In this document: piece by piece, positions 52,281-61,844 of the stretch
How the letters are laid out: each line of letters starts with the position of its first letter
How positions within the stretch are numbered: position 1 is the first letter of the stretch
Origin: Pseudoxanthomonas spadix
GTDB taxonomy: Bacteria; Pseudomonadota; Gammaproteobacteria; Xanthomonadales; Xanthomonadaceae
Assembly: GCF_003703395.1 (NCBI RefSeq)
Contig: NZ_RDQN01000004.1
Location: 124,001 to 188,000, forward strand
Direction of reading: 5' to 3'
Length of the DNA: 64,000 nt
Notes under the pieces: generated by a model
The model's input: the letters and a program-made list of their open reading frames with translations, nothing else
Database searches by the model: none
What the model was told of the DNA's origin: nothing
Position numbers and translations under genes: made by a program

Positions 52281-52823
52281 ATGACCACCCGTCTCGAAAA
52301 AATCTACAAGGAAGAGGTCGTTCCGAACCTGACCAAGAAGTTCGGCTACACCAATCCGATGGAAGTGCCCAAGATCACCAAGATCACCATCAACATGGGT
52401 GTGGGTGAAGCGGCGGCCAACAAGAAGATCTTGGAAAACGCCGTCGCCGACCTGGCCAAGATCTCCGGCCAGAAGCCGATCACGACCAAGTCACGCGTGT
52501 CGGTGGCCTCGTTCAAGATCCGTGACGGCTGGCCGATTGGCTGCAAGGTCACCCTGCGCCGCGCCCGCATGTACGAATTCCTCGATCGCCTGGTGAGCAT
52601 CGCCCTGCCGCGTGTGCGCGACTTCCGCGGCGTATCCGGTCGCTCCTTCGATGGCCGTGGCAACTACAACATGGGCGTGAAGGAGCAGATCATCTTCCCG
52701 GAAATCGACTTCGACCAGGTCGACGCGGTCCGCGGCATGGATATCGCCATCACCACCACCGCCAAGACCGATGCCGAAGCCAAGGCGTTGCTCGAAGCGT
52801 TCAAGTTCCCGTTCCGCAACTAA
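52281..52823 (+). CDS. rplE: 50S ribosomal protein L5
   Basis: A 180-residue protein that binds 5S rRNA and P-site t[63 protein letters not shown] and [20 protein letters not shown] are diagnostic. The length is normal. rpsN starts 15 bases after it. Confidence 0.98.
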   Translation: MTTRLEKIYKEEVVPNLTKKFGYTNPMEVPKITKITINMGVGEAAANKKILENAVADLAKISGQKPITTKSRVSVASFKIRDGWPIGCKVTLRRARMYEFLDRLVSIALPRVRDFRGVSGRSFDGRGNYNMGVKEQIIFPEIDFDQVDAVRGMDIAITTTAKTDAEAKALLEAFKFPFRN

Positions 52824-52838
52824 GTCGAGGAGACACGC

Positions 52839-53144
52839 ATGGCAAAGACCTCCATGGTCAACCGCGACATCAAGCGGGCGAAGCTGGCCAAGAAGTACGC
52901 GGTCAAGCGCGAAGCACTGAAGAAGATCATTTCCAGCCAGGATGCGTCCTACGAGGAAAGGATCGACGCGTCGACCAAGCTGCAGAAGCTGCCACGCGAT
53001 TCGTCGCCGAGCCGTTTCCGCACCCGGTGCGAGCTGTCCGGCCGCCCGCGTGGCGTCTACAGCAAGTTCGGCCTGGGTCGAAACAAGCTGCGCGAAGCCA
53101 CCATGCGTGGCGACGTGCCTGGCCTGCGCAAGGCCAGCTGGTAG
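52839..53144 (+). CDS. rpsN: 30S ribosomal protein S14 (long, zinc-free form)
   Basis: A 101-residue protein of the 30S head. [20 protein letters not shown] and the C-terminal [20 protein letters not shown] with [18 protein letters not shown] identify it. It lacks the two CxxC zinc pairs of the short form, so it is the C-minus type. The spacer to rpsH (82 bases) starts with a GGGACCC repeat. Confidence 0.97.
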   Translation: MAKTSMVNRDIKRAKLAKKYAVKREALKKIISSQDASYEERIDASTKLQKLPRDSSPSRFRTRCELSGRPRGVYSKFGLGRNKLREATMRGDVPGLRKASW

Positions 53145-53149
53145 AAAGT

Positions 53150-53169
53150 GCCGGGACCCGGGACCCGGG
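53150..53169. repeat. short GGGACCC repeat between rpsN and rpsH
   Basis: CCGGGACC and CGGGACCCGGGT words follow the rpsN stop. This looks like a lone arm of the palindromic elements found at 36681 and 44418. Confidence 0.6.
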
Positions 53170-53226
53170 TCAATCGAACGAAATTCGCATCCCGCGGATA
53201 TCGGTGCACTCAAAGGTTCCATAACA

Positions 53227-53625
53227 ATGAGCATGACTGATCCCATCGCCGACATGCTGGTCCGCATCAAGAATGCGACCGCCGTTGGCAAGCAGACGGT
53301 GAAAATGCCGTCCTCCACCATCAAGGTCGCCATTGCCGGCGTGCTGAAGGCCGAGGGCTACATCGCCGACTCGCGCGTCACCAAGATCGAGAACAACAAG
53401 GCCGAGCTGGAAATCGTCCTCAAGTACTTCGAGGGCAAGCCGGTCATCGATACGCTCAAGCGCGTATCGCGTTCGGGCCTGCGCCACTACCGGGGCAAGG
53501 ACGAACTGCCGAAGGTCCTCAACGGCCTGGGCATCGCCATCATCTCCACCTCCAAGGGCATCATGACCGATTCGCAGGCGCGCCAGCAGGGCGTCGGCGG
53601 TGAAGTCCTGTGCTTCGTGGCCTAA
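53227..53625 (+). CDS. rpsH: 30S ribosomal protein S8
   Basis: A 132-residue protein that binds the 16S central domain and is the spc operon repressor in E. coli. [40 protein letters not shown] and the C-terminal [20 protein letters not shown] are diagnostic. The ATG at 53227 gives the correct length; the frame upstream overlaps rpsN by chance. rplF follows after 18 bases. Confidence 0.98.
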   Translation: MSMTDPIADMLVRIKNATAVGKQTVKMPSSTIKVAIAGVLKAEGYIADSRVTKIENNKAELEIVLKYFEGKPVIDTLKRVSRSGLRHYRGKDELPKVLNGLGIAIISTSKGIMTDSQARQQGVGGEVLCFVA

Positions 53626-53643
53626 GCGAAGGAGCTTGCGACC

Positions 53644-54171
53644 ATGTCCCGCGTAGCCAAGAAGCCGATCACCCTGGCCAAGGGTGTTGAATACAAGAAC
53701 GAGAGTGACACGCTGACCGTCAAGGGCCCCAAGGGCACCCTGTCGTTGGCCAAGCCGGCCGGCGTCGAGATCACCCTGGAAAACGGCGTGCTGAACCTCT
53801 CCTCTGTTGCCCCGGGCGACGACGCCATCACCGGCACCATTCGCGCGATTCTGGCCAACATGGTCCAGGGCGTGTCCGAAGGCTTCCAGCGCAAGCTGGA
53901 TCTGGTCGGCGTGGGTTACCGCGCCACCATGCAGGGCGCGGACCTGAGCCTGGCGCTTGGATTCTCGCACCCGATCCTGTTCAAGGCCCCCGAAGGCATC
54001 ACCTTGGCGGCCCCGAGCCAGACCGAAATCCTGGTGCAGGGCGCAGACAAGCAGCGCGTCGGTGAAGTCGCGGCCAAGATCCGCAGTTTCCGTCCGCCGG
54101 AGCCGTACAAGGGCAAGGGCGTGAAGTACTCCGACGAAACCATCATTCGCAAGGAAGCCAAGAAGGCCTAA
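53644..54171 (+). CDS. rplF: 50S ribosomal protein L6
   Basis: A 175-residue protein near the sarcin-ricin loop. [20 protein letters not shown], the internal repeat domains and the C-terminal signature [20 protein letters not shown] are intact. A spacer of 130 bases with an inverted GTGAG-type repeat separates it from rplR, against a few bases in E. coli. Confidence 0.98.
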   Translation: MSRVAKKPITLAKGVEYKNESDTLTVKGPKGTLSLAKPAGVEITLENGVLNLSSVAPGDDAITGTIRAILANMVQGVSEGFQRKLDLVGVGYRATMQGADLSLALGFSHPILFKAPEGITLAAPSQTEILVQGADKQRVGEVAAKIRSFRPPEPYKGKGVKYSDETIIRKEAKKA

Positions 54172-54189
54172 AGGCGAGCGGAGAGGGTC

Positions 54190-54269
54190 GAGCAGTGAGA
54201 AGTGGGGAAGAAAAGGCAGACTGCCAGGCTTTCGCTCACTCCTCACTGTTCCCCGCTCACTCCTCGCTC
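54190..54269. repeat. GTGAG/CTCAC inverted repeat in the rplF-rplR spacer
   Basis: GAGCAGTGAGAAGTGGGGAA (54190-54209) is an imperfect inverted copy of the stretch 54249-54269, which reads TTCCCCGCTCAC then TCCTCGCTC. The centre holds AAAAGGCAGACTGCCAGGCTTT. The layout (long arms, roughly 40-base centre) resembles the GGGACCC elements but with different arm words. Confidence 0.65.
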
Positions 54270-54301
54270 AACGCCGATCCGCTTCTGTGAGGTCACTGAA
54301 T

Positions 54302-54658
54302 ATGAGCATCAAGAATACCGCCCGCCTGCGCCGCGCCAAATCCACCCGTTCGCACATCCGGGTGCTCGGCGTGCATCGCCTGACCGTGCTGCGTACCGGC
54401 CAACACCTGTACGCGCAGGTCTTCACCGCCGATGGCTCCAAGGTGGTGGCTTCAGCCAACACCCTGCAGGCCGACGTCAAGGAAGGCCTGAAGAACGGCA
54501 AGAACAGCGACGCCGCCGCCAAGATCGGCAAGCTGATCGCCGAGCGCGCCAGGGCCGCAGGGGTGGAGAAGGTCGCCTTCGACCGTTCCGGCTACCGCTA
54601 CCATGGTCGCGTCAAGGCGTTGGCCGATGCAGCCCGCGAAGGCGGCCTGCAGTTCTAG
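54302..54658 (+). CDS. rplR: 50S ribosomal protein L18
   Basis: A 118-residue 5S rRNA-binding protein. [41 protein letters not shown] and the C-terminal [20 protein letters not shown] are diagnostic. The ATG at 54302 gives the family N-terminus ([11 protein letters not shown]). A 273-base spacer follows, where E. coli has a few bases. Confidence 0.97.
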   Translation: MSIKNTARLRRAKSTRSHIRVLGVHRLTVLRTGQHLYAQVFTADGSKVVASANTLQADVKEGLKNGKNSDAAAKIGKLIAERARAAGVEKVAFDRSGYRYHGRVKALADAAREGGLQF

Positions 54659-54728
54659 GCGTTGACGGCGTGTTGGCGGTTCTGCTGCGGCCATCCTTGG
54701 CGTAGCATCTCCGCGCGGTGAGACTCCG

Positions 54729-54783
54729 GCCCGGTCATCCATGACGACCGGGCGTTCGCCAAGGTGGTCCGGCATGCCGGACC
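54729..54783. repeat. two hairpins in the rplR-rpsE spacer
   Basis: GCCCGGTC (54729-54736) pairs with GACCGGGC (54746-54753) across a nine-base loop. GTTCGCCAAG follows, and then the perfect 18-base palindrome GGTCCGGCATGCCGGACC (54766-54783). The two-part layout recalls the elements at 51866 and 60501. The rest of the 273-base spacer holds no gene that I can support. Confidence 0.75.
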
Positions 54784-54931
54784 GGCGGCGCGCCGCGCAC
54801 GCCTTGACTCTCCCTGCCGGTGCGGGCTGCACCGGGCGTACCGTTTCTTCTGCATTCGGCCACGCGTTACCGCTCCAGACCACAACCATAAGCGGCCAAG
54901 CCGTACAGACCCTTTCAACAGGAATATTCAC

Positions 54932-55468
54932 ATGGCAGAAGAACAACGCTCGCGCGGACGCGACCGCAACCGCGAAGAGAAAGTCGACGACGGCATGATC
55001 GAGAAGCTGATCGCGGTCAATCGCGTCAGCAAGACCGTCAAGGGTGGTCGCCAGTTCACCTTCACCGCACTGACGGTGGTGGGCGATGGCAACGGCCGCA
55101 TCGGTTTCGGCTATGGCAAGGCGCGTGAAGTGCCGGTCGCCATCCAGAAGTCGATGGAATATGCCCGCAAGGGCATGCTCAGCGTGAACCTCAACAACGG
55201 CACCCTGTGGCACCCGGTCAAGGCCGGTCATGGTGCGGCGCGCGTGTTCATGCAGCCGGCTTCGGAAGGTACCGGCGTGATCGCCGGCGGCGCGATGCGC
55301 GCCGTGCTCGAAGCGGTCGGGGTCAAGAACGTGCTGGCCAAGGCGGTCGGTTCGCGCAATCCGATCAACCTGGTCCGCGCCACCCTGCGAGGGCTGGAAG
55401 ACATGCAGTCGCCGGCGCACATCGCGGCCAAGCGTGGCAAGTCGGTAGAGGAACTTACCCATGGCTAA
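54932..55468 (+). CDS. rpsE: 30S ribosomal protein S5
   Basis: A 178-residue protein at the decoding and helicase site. It has [20 protein letters not shown], the glycine-rich [20 protein letters not shown] and [20 protein letters not shown]. The ATG at 54932 gives an N-terminus rich in charged residues ([17 protein letters not shown]). rpmD overlaps its end by eight bases. Confidence 0.98.
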   Translation: MAEEQRSRGRDRNREEKVDDGMIEKLIAVNRVSKTVKGGRQFTFTALTVVGDGNGRIGFGYGKAREVPVAIQKSMEYARKGMLSVNLNNGTLWHPVKAGHGAARVFMQPASEGTGVIAGGAMRAVLEAVGVKNVLAKAVGSRNPINLVRATLRGLEDMQSPAHIAAKRGKSVEELTHG

Positions 55469-55652
55469 TGAGTCCAACAAGACGGTCAAGGTCCGCCTGG
55501 TGCGCGGCCTGCGTGGTTCCCAGTCGCGTCACCGCCTGTCGGTGAAGGCGCTGGGCCTGAACAAGCTCAACGATGTGCGTGAACTGAAGGACAGCCCGCA
55601 GGTGCGCGGCCTGATCGCCAAGGTTCACTACCTCGTCCGCGTCGAGGAGTAA
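55461..55652 (+). CDS. rpmD: 50S ribosomal protein L30
   Basis: A 63-residue protein. [20 protein letters not shown] and [20 protein letters not shown] with a short C-terminal strand match bacterial L30. The start lies inside the last codons of rpsE, so translation is coupled. rplO begins five bases after its stop. Confidence 0.96.
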   Translation: MANESNKTVKVRLVRGLRGSQSRHRLSVKALGLNKLNDVRELKDSPQVRGLIAKVHYLVRVEE

Positions 55653-55657
55653 TCAAC

Positions 55658-56095
55658 ATGCGTCTCAACACTCTCGCGCCCGTCGATGGCGCCCGTACCG
55701 ACCGCAAGCGCGTCGGTCGCGGTATCGGTTCGGGCCTGGGCAAGACTGCCGGCCGCGGCCACAAGGGTTCCTTCGCCCGTTCGGGCAAGGGCAAGATCAA
55801 GGCGAAGTTCGAAGGCGGCCAGATGCCGCTGGTCAAGCGTTTGCCGAAGGTCGGTTTCCGCTCCAAGCTGAAGAAGGAGTGCGCCGAAGTGCTGTCCTAC
55901 CAGCTGGACAAGCTGGAAGCCGGTGAGATCGACTTCGCTGCGCTGCGCGCCGCCGGGCTGGTGCCCAGCACCGCCAAGCGTGCCAAGATCGTGAAGAAGG
56001 GTGACCTCAGCAAGGCTTTCACCCTCAAGGGTGTAGCCACCACGGCCGGCGCCAAGGCGGCGATCGAAGCCGCCGGCGGCAGCATCCAGGAGTAA
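55658..56095 (+). CDS. rplO: 50S ribosomal protein L15
   Basis: A 145-residue protein. The N-terminus [20 protein letters not shown], the glycine-rich [20 protein letters not shown] and [17 protein letters not shown] are diagnostic. The C-terminal globular part ends with [12 protein letters not shown]. secY starts seven bases downstream. Confidence 0.98.
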   Translation: MRLNTLAPVDGARTDRKRVGRGIGSGLGKTAGRGHKGSFARSGKGKIKAKFEGGQMPLVKRLPKVGFRSKLKKECAEVLSYQLDKLEAGEIDFAALRAAGLVPSTAKRAKIVKKGDLSKAFTLKGVATTAGAKAAIEAAGGSIQE

Positions 56096-56102
56096 GCGAG
56101 GC

Positions 56103-57437
56103 ATGGCGCAACAGGGCATTGCAGGGGGTCTGGGCAAGTTCACCGAGCTGCGGCAGCGTTTGCTGTTCGTGCTCGGGGCCTTGATCGTGTACCGGATCGG
56201 CTGCTTCGTCCCGGTGCCGGGTGTGAATCCCGATGCCATGCTTGCGCTCATGCAGCAGCAGGGCGGCAGCATCGTGGACATGTTCAACATGTTCTCCGGT
56301 GGCGCCCTGCATCGCTTCAGCATCTTTGCGCTGAACGTGATGCCGTATATCTCGGCATCGATCGTGATCCAGCTGGGCGCTCATATCTTTCCGGCGCTCA
56401 AGGCGCTGCAGAAGGAAGGCGAGTCCGGCCGGCGCAAGATCACCCAGTACTCACGCATCGGCGCGGTGCTGCTGGCGGTGGTGCAGGGCGGCAGCATCGC
56501 CCTGGCCCTGCAGAACCAGACCGCGCCGGGTGGCGCGCCGGTGGTGTACATGCCGGGCGCCGGCTTCGTGTTGACCGCCATCGTTGCGCTGACCGCCGGC
56601 ACCATCTTCCTGATGTGGGTGGGTGAACAGGTGACCGAGCGCGGCGTCGGCAACGGCGTGTCACTGATCATTTTCGCGGGCATCGTCGCCGGCTTGCCGG
56701 CTGCGGTGATCCAGACCTTCGGTGCAGTCAATGACGGGACGATGAGCCCGATCGCGCTGATCATCGTGGCCGTGGTGGTGTTTGCCTTCACCTGGTTCGT
56801 GGTGTTCGTCGAACGCGGGCAGCGGCGGATCACGGTGAACTACGCCCGCCGCCAGGGCGGCCGCAACGCGTACATGAACCAGACCTCGTTCCTGCCGCTC
56901 AAGCTGAACATGGCAGGGGTGATCCCGCCGATCTTCGCCTCCTCGATCCTGGCTTTTCCGGCGACGCTGGCGATGTGGTCCGGCCAGTCCCCGGCCGCGC
57001 TGACCCTGCAGCGCATCTCGCAGGCACTGGCCCCGGGCGAGCCGCTGCACATGATCGTGTTCGCGGCGATGATCATCGGCTTCGCGTTCTTCTACACCGC
57101 GCTGGTGTTCAATTCGCAGGAGACGGCCGAAAACCTGAAGAAGTCCGGGGCGCTGATCCCGGGCATCCGTCCGGGCAAGGCGACCGCCGACTACGTCGAC
57201 GCGGTGCTGACCCGGCTGACGGCCGCCGGTGCGTTGTATCTGGTGGCGGTGTGCCTGCTGCCGGAAGTGATGCGCACCCAGCTGGGCACCTCGTTCTACT
57301 TCGGTGGCACCTCGCTGTTGATTGTGGTCGTGGTGGTGATGGACTTCATTGCCCAAATCCAGGCGCACCTGATGTCGCACCAATATGAAAGCCTGTTGAA
57401 GAAGGCCAACCTGAAGGGGCGAGGCGGCACGCGCTAG
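56103..57437 (+). CDS. secY: preprotein translocase subunit SecY
   Basis: A 444-residue channel protein of ten membrane helices. It shows [23 protein letters not shown], the plug region with [28 protein letters not shown], the cytosolic loop [20 protein letters not shown] and [20 protein letters not shown]. It ends the spc operon here. rpmJ, which usually follows, is not found in the next 514 bases. Confidence 0.98.
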   Translation: MAQQGIAGGLGKFTELRQRLLFVLGALIVYRIGCFVPVPGVNPDAMLALMQQQGGSIVDMFNMFSGGALHRFSIFALNVMPYISASIVIQLGAHIFPALKALQKEGESGRRKITQYSRIGAVLLAVVQGGSIALALQNQTAPGGAPVVYMPGAGFVLTAIVALTAGTIFLMWVGEQVTERGVGNGVSLIIFAGIVAGLPAAVIQTFGAVNDGTMSPIALIIVAVVVFAFTWFVVFVERGQRRITVNYARRQGGRNAYMNQTSFLPLKLNMAGVIPPIFASSILAFPATLAMWSGQSPAALTLQRISQALAPGEPLHMIVFAAMIIGFAFFYTALVFNSQETAENLKKSGALIPGIRPGKATADYVDAVLTRLTAAGALYLVAVCLLPEVMRTQLGTSFYFGGTSLLIVVVVVMDFIAQIQAHLMSHQYESLLKKANLKGRGGTR

Positions 57438-57462
57438 CGCGGCACTGCCGCGCCGTGCTGCC

Positions 57463-57494
57463 GTCCGGCCCGGCCACGGATGGCCGGGCCGGAC
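57463..57494. terminator. 14-pair hairpin after secY (GCCCGGCCA-type element)
   Basis: GTCCGGCCCGGCCA (57463-57476), loop CGGA and TGGCCGGGCCGGAC (57481-57494) form a perfect 14-pair stem 25 bases after the secY stop. There is no T-tract. A second dyad (CGCCATGGATGGCG) follows near 57517-57530. It is the strongest member of a repeat family also in the rplN-rplX and rpoA-rplQ spacers, and may close the spc operon. Confidence 0.7.
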
Positions 57495-57858
57495 GGCCCG
57501 CAAGCCGGCCATGGCGCGCCATGGATGGCGGCAGGAAGTTCCCCGGAGTAACTTGCTTTTTTGCGCCGGGTCTCCTCCACCAGGCATGACGTGGGCAGGA
57601 AGCCCGGCGGAAGAACACAGGCGGTCCCATCCGCCATCGAGCCCGGCCATCGGCCGGACTTTCAAAATGGGCGGCTCGTGCGGCGGTCTCGCGCGCGGGT
57701 GTGAAGCGTCCAGTCCCTGCGCCGGAGTAGCGCGGGGCGGCGGAACGGCCCCCGGGCCGGACCGCCAGGCCGTTTCCGGCGCCGGAGCATGGGCACACTC
57801 CCCATGCCGGGTCCGTGGAACCGAAAGGTTCCATGGGCTTCCAAGTAACCCGAGACCT

Positions 57859-57867
57859 TGCTATCAT
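57859..57867 (+). promoter_or_regulatory. candidate extended -10 promoter of the alpha operon
   Basis: TG-C-TATCAT (57859-57867) fits an extended -10 sequence, with a poor -35. Together with the hairpin after secY it suggests that rpsM-rpsK-rpsD-rpoA-rplQ can be transcribed separately from the spc genes. Confidence 0.4.
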
Positions 57868-57951
57868 TTCCAGTTCACTACGCCACAAGCGCGTCTGTCC
57901 GTCGACCGGGTAGGCGCTCGCCGGCCATCAAACAGTTTGGAGAATCGCGTC

Positions 57952-58308
57952 ATGGCGCGTATTGCAGGTGTCAACCTGCCTGCCCAGAAGCACGTCTGGG
58001 TGGGGCTGCAGAGCATCTACGGCATTGGCCGTACCCGGTCCAAGAAGGTCTGCGAAGCCGCAGGCGTGACGGTGACCACCAAAATCCGTGACCTGTCCGA
58101 ACCCGAGGTCGAGCGCCTGCGCGCCGAGATCGGCAAGTACATCGTCGAAGGCGACCTGCGTCGCGAAGTAGGTATGGCGATCAAGCGCCTGATGGACCTG
58201 GGCTGCTACCGCGGCCTGCGCCATCGCCGTGGCCTGCCGCTGCGCGGCCAGCGCACCCGTACCAATGCCCGTACCCGCAAGGGTCCGCGCAAAGCCATCA
58301 AGAAGTAA
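57952..58308 (+). CDS. rpsM: 30S ribosomal protein S13
   Basis: A 118-residue head protein that contacts P-site t[42 protein letters not shown] and the C-terminal [20 protein letters not shown] with KGPRK are diagnostic. The ATG at 57952 gives the standard start; longer upstream frames lie in repeat DNA. rpsK follows after 12 bases. Confidence 0.98.
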   Translation: MARIAGVNLPAQKHVWVGLQSIYGIGRTRSKKVCEAAGVTVTTKIRDLSEPEVERLRAEIGKYIVEGDLRREVGMAIKRLMDLGCYRGLRHRRGLPLRGQRTRTNARTRKGPRKAIKK

Positions 58309-58320
58309 GGGGCGCACATC

Positions 58321-58713
58321 ATGGCCAAGCCAGCTGCAAAGGCACCGAAGAAGAAGATCAAGCGCGTCGTCACCGACGGCGTTGCCCACGTCCACGCTTC
58401 GTTCAACAACACCATCGTCACCATCACCGACCGCCAGGGCAATGCGCTCTCGTGGGCCACCTCCGGCGGTGCAGGCTTCCGCGGTTCGCGCAAGTCCACT
58501 CCGTTCGCCGCACAGGTCGCCGCCGAGAAGGCCGGCCGTGCAGCACTGGACTACGGCCTGAAGTCGCTGGAAGTGCGCATCAAGGGTCCGGGTCCGGGCC
58601 GTGAGTCGGCCGTACGTTCGCTCAACAACGTCGGCTACAAGATCACCAACATCATCGACGTGACGCCAATCCCGCACAACGGGTGCCGTCCGCCGAAGAA
58701 GCGTCGCGTCTAA
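58321..58713 (+). CDS. rpsK: 30S ribosomal protein S11
   Basis: A 130-residue platform protein. Lysine-rich N-terminus, then [40 protein letters not shown] and the C-terminal [19 protein letters not shown] are diagnostic. rpsD begins 14 bases after it. Confidence 0.98.
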   Translation: MAKPAAKAPKKKIKRVVTDGVAHVHASFNNTIVTITDRQGNALSWATSGGAGFRGSRKSTPFAAQVAAEKAGRAALDYGLKSLEVRIKGPGPGRESAVRSLNNVGYKITNIIDVTPIPHNGCRPPKKRRV

Positions 58714-58727
58714 GGGAGCGATAACAA

Positions 58728-59357
58728 ATGGCTCGTTACATCGGTCCTACCTGCAAGCTCGCCCGCCGCGAAGGCGCAGACCTGTCCCTCAAGAGCCCGG
58801 CGCGCGCGCTGGACTCCAAGTGCAAGCTGGAACAGAAGCCCGGCCAGCACGGCGCCACCGCCCGCAAGGGCAAGCTGTCCGACTACGCCACCCAGCTGCG
58901 TGAAAAGCAGAAGGTCAAGCGGATCTACGGCCTGCTGGAGCGCCAGTTCCGCAACTACTACAAGAAGGCCTCGACCAAGAAGGGCAACACCGGCGAGAAC
59001 CTGCTGCAGCTGCTGGAAACCCGCCTGGACAACGTGATCTACCGCATGGGGTTTGCGGTCACCCGTCCGGCCGCCCGCCAGCTGGTCTCCCATCGCGGCG
59101 TGCTGGTCAACGGCAAGTCGGTCAACCTGCCGTCCTACCAGGTCAAGGCCGGCGACGCCATCGAGCTGTCGGAGAAGGCCCAGAAGCAGCTGCGCGTGCA
59201 GGAATCCCTGACCGTGGCCGAACAGCTGGACCTGAGTCCGTCGTGGGTGGAAGTGGATTCGAAGAAGTTCGCAGGCGTGTTCAAGGCCGTGCCGGTCCGT
59301 TCGGATCTGCCCGCCGACATCAACGAAGCGCTGATCGTCGAGCTTTACTCGAAGTAA
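58728..59357 (+). CDS. rpsD: 30S ribosomal protein S4
   Basis: A 209-residue assembly-initiating protein and the alpha operon repressor in E. coli. [20 protein letters not shown], the [20 protein letters not shown] block and an S4 RNA-binding domain ([38 protein letters not shown]) are intact. A spacer of 51 bases leads to rpoA. Confidence 0.98.
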   Translation: MARYIGPTCKLARREGADLSLKSPARALDSKCKLEQKPGQHGATARKGKLSDYATQLREKQKVKRIYGLLERQFRNYYKKASTKKGNTGENLLQLLETRLDNVIYRMGFAVTRPAARQLVSHRGVLVNGKSVNLPSYQVKAGDAIELSEKAQKQLRVQESLTVAEQLDLSPSWVEVDSKKFAGVFKAVPVRSDLPADINEALIVELYSK

Positions 59358-59408
59358 TCACATTCGCACCCCTGCCCTGGCAGGGGTGTTTGCAGGAGAC
59401 ATAGCAAC

Positions 59409-60407
59409 ATGACGGGTATCACTCAGCAAGTGCTGCGCCCCCGCGGCCCGCAGATCGAGCGCCTGACCGAGAACCGCGCCAAGGTGGTCATCGAACCGCT
59501 GGAGCGGGGTTATGGTCACACGCTGGGCAATGCGCTGCGCCGCGTGCTGCTGTCGTCCATCCCCGGCTTCGCCATCACCGAGGTCGAGATCGACGGCGTG
59601 CTGCACGAGTACAGCACCATCGAGGGGTTGCAGGAGGACGTGCTGGAAGTCCTGCTGAACCTCAAGGATGTGGCCATCCGCATCCATACCGGCGACAACG
59701 CCACCCTGAGCCTGACCAAGCAGGGCCCGGGCGTGGTCACCGCAGGTGACATCAAGACCGACCACAACGTCGAGATCCTCAATCCCGACCACGTGATCGC
59801 GCACCTGACCAAGGACATCGCAATCAACCTGCGCCTGAAGATCGAGCGTGGTTTCGGCTACCAGCCGGCCTCCGCCCGTCGTCGTCCGGACGAAGAAAAC
59901 CGCGCCATCGGCCGCCTGGTTCTGGATGCCTCGTTCTCGCCGGTCCGCCGCGTGGCCTACGCGGTCGAGTCCGCGCGTGTCGAGCAGCGCACCGACCTGG
60001 ACAAGCTGGTCCTGGACATCGAGACCAACGGCACCATTGACGCGGAGGAAGCCGTGCGCACCGCCGCCGACATCCTGAGCGATCAGCTGTCGGTGTTCGG
60101 TGACTTCACCCACCGCGACCGCGGTGCGCCCAAGCCGCAGACCGGCGGGGTGGATCCGGTCCTGCTGCGTCCGATCGACGACCTGGAGCTGACCGTGCGT
60201 TCGGCCAACTGTCTCAAGGCCGAGAGCATCTACTACATCGGCGACCTGATCCAGAAGACCGAAGTCGAACTGCTCAAGACCCCGAACCTGGGCAAGAAGT
60301 CGCTGACCGAGATCAAGGAAGTGCTGGCCCAGCGTGGCCTGTCGCTGGGCATGAAGCTGGAGAACTGGCCGCCGGCCGGCGTCTCCCAGCACGGCATGCT
60401 GGGGTGA
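59409..60407 (+). CDS. rpoA: DNA-directed RNA polymerase subunit alpha
   Basis: A 332-residue protein. The N-terminal domain (to about 235) dimerises and holds beta and beta', with [20 protein letters not shown]. The C-terminal domain (about 250-330) contacts UP elements and activators through [20 protein letters not shown] and [18 protein letters not shown], including the DNA-contacting arginine. The length is near the E. coli value (329). A 333-base spacer with repeats separates it from rplQ. Confidence 0.98.
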   Translation: MTGITQQVLRPRGPQIERLTENRAKVVIEPLERGYGHTLGNALRRVLLSSIPGFAITEVEIDGVLHEYSTIEGLQEDVLEVLLNLKDVAIRIHTGDNATLSLTKQGPGVVTAGDIKTDHNVEILNPDHVIAHLTKDIAINLRLKIERGFGYQPASARRRPDEENRAIGRLVLDASFSPVRRVAYAVESARVEQRTDLDKLVLDIETNGTIDAEEAVRTAADILSDQLSVFGDFTHRDRGAPKPQTGGVDPVLLRPIDDLELTVRSANCLKAESIYYIGDLIQKTEVELLKTPNLGKKSLTEIKEVLAQRGLSLGMKLENWPPAGVSQHGMLG

Positions 60408-60740
60408 GATAGCGTTTGCGAAGCACGGGTTCGCGCGCCGTCGAGCACCATCCGCGCTGCGCCGGGCCGGGGCGTTGTCCCAGCCCTCTTGAAACGAGAC
60501 GCCCGGCCAAGGATGGCCGGGCCGGACGTTCCGAAGTCCGTGCTGTTGCGCCACCGATGGCGGTGATGAAAGTCTCGATCACTTAGAAGCAAGCAACACC
60601 CACGCATCGACGCGCCGCAAAGGCCCGCGATGTCGTCCGGACAGGATGACCGGATCCAGGACCAACCGCAGTCCATGCAATAACGCCACGATGGCGACAG
60701 CGAACCTCAACAGACACAACATTTTCCAGGAACCACTGTC
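60408..60740. other. 333-bp spacer between rpoA and rplQ with a GCCCGGCCA-type element
   Basis: No gene is supported here, where most bacteria have about 20-50 bases. It carries GCCCGGCCA (60501-60509), loop AGGA, TGGCCGGGC (60514-60522), then GTTCCGAAG and a second dyad CGCCA / TGGCG (about 60551-60564). The layout parallels 51866-51927 and 57463-57530. The remaining sequence holds no clear promoter. Confidence 0.7.
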
Positions 60741-61121
60741 ATGCGCCACCAGAAAGCCGGTCGTAAGTTCAACCGCACCAGCTCGCATCGCGCCGCGATG
60801 TTCTCCAACATGGCCGCCTCGCTGATCAAGCACGGCCTGATCAAGACCACCCTGCCCAAGGCCAAGGAACTGCGCCGTGTCGCCGAGCCGCTGATCACCC
60901 TGGCCAAGGTCGACGGCGTGGCCAATCGCCGCCTGGCCTTCTCGCGCCTGCGCGACAAGGAAGCGGTCGGCACCCTGTTCACCACGCTGGGCCCGCGCTA
61001 CGTGTCGCGCCCGGGTGGCTATCTGCGCATCCTCAAGTGCGGGTTCCGCGCGGGCGACAACGCGCCGATGGCCTACGTGGAACTGGTCGACCGTCCGGAC
61101 GCGGCCGCGGCCGACGATTAA
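60741..61121 (+). CDS. rplQ: 50S ribosomal protein L17
   Basis: A 126-residue protein. [40 protein letters not shown] and the C-terminal [20 protein letters not shown] end ([18 protein letters not shown]) are diagnostic. It ends the alpha operon and the ribosomal protein supercluster. Confidence 0.98.
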   Translation: MRHQKAGRKFNRTSSHRAAMFSNMAASLIKHGLIKTTLPKAKELRRVAEPLITLAKVDGVANRRLAFSRLRDKEAVGTLFTTLGPRYVSRPGGYLRILKCGFRAGDNAPMAYVELVDRPDAAAADD

Positions 61122-61267
61122 TCGACCCGGCGCCCAGATGCCGCCCACGCAGACCCCGGCTCGATGTCGGGGTCTTGCATTTATGGACAGGGCGAGCGGC
61201 GACTTTCGCATTGGCCGGCAGAGGCGGGGATGGAGATAATGCGGGCACCTTCCACATGCTGCTGCCC

Positions 61268-61798
61268 ATGAATCCTTTCCGTTGGTCGTTCCGCGCGCAG
61301 TTCCTGTCCGGCTTTGTGGTGTGCGTGGCGCTGCTTGGTGCGGCCCTGTATACGCAGTATTACCAGAACCAGATTCCATGCCCGCTGTGCACCTTCCAGC
61401 GCGGCGCATTCGCGCTGCTGGGCACGATGTTCCTGATCGGCGGCCTGCACGCGCCGCGCAAGCCTGGCGGTCGGGCGGCGTACGGGATGTTGGCGCTGAT
61501 CCCGGCATTGATCGGCCTTGGCATTGCCGCTCGCCACGTGTGGCTGCAGTACCTGCCGCCGGAGCAGGTGCCGGCCTGCGGCCCGGACCTGGCCTACATG
61601 ATGGAAGCCTTCCCGCTGGGCGCGATGCTGCGTCAGGTGCTGACCGGGTCTGGTGAGTGCGCCGAGGTCACCTGGCGGTTGTTGGGCCTGTCGATGCCCG
61701 AGTGGAGCCTGCTGTGGTTCGCGGTGCTGACGGTGTGGCTGCTGGCGGCCGCCTTCCGGAGCCGCAAGCCTGACCTGCTGCGCGATCTGCGCTCCTGA
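61268..61798 (+). CDS. dsbB: disulfide bond formation protein B
   Basis: A 176-residue inner-membrane protein that reoxidises DsbA and passes electrons to quinone. It has four membrane segments. The first periplasmic loop has the CxxC pair C38/C41 (IPCPLCTFQRGAF), and the second loop has the cysteines C104 and C131 (PACGPDLAYM and GSGECAEV). The ATG at 61268 (MNPFRWSF) is preferred over one four codons upstream. It appears to be a separate unit. Confidence 0.93.
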   Translation: MNPFRWSFRAQFLSGFVVCVALLGAALYTQYYQNQIPCPLCTFQRGAFALLGTMFLIGGLHAPRKPGGRAAYGMLALIPALIGLGIAARHVWLQYLPPEQVPACGPDLAYMMEAFPLGAMLRQVLTGSGECAEVTWRLLGLSMPEWSLLWFAVLTVWLLAAAFRSRKPDLLRDLRS

Positions 61799-61844
61799 CG
61801 CGTCCCGCGTCGTTTCCCGTGCGGCGCCCGGCGCCGCGGATGCC

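Larger units (their letters stand above)
57438..57951. other. 514-bp spacer between secY and rpsM without rpmJ
   Basis: No rpmJ (38 codons, with CKxxCKxCK-type cysteines) was seen in this spacer. It holds the large hairpin after secY, a dyad GCATGGG / CCCATGC (57787-57807), the perfect stem TGGAACC-GAAA-GGTTCCA (57826-57843) and an extended -10 promoter candidate near 57859. Confidence 0.65.
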
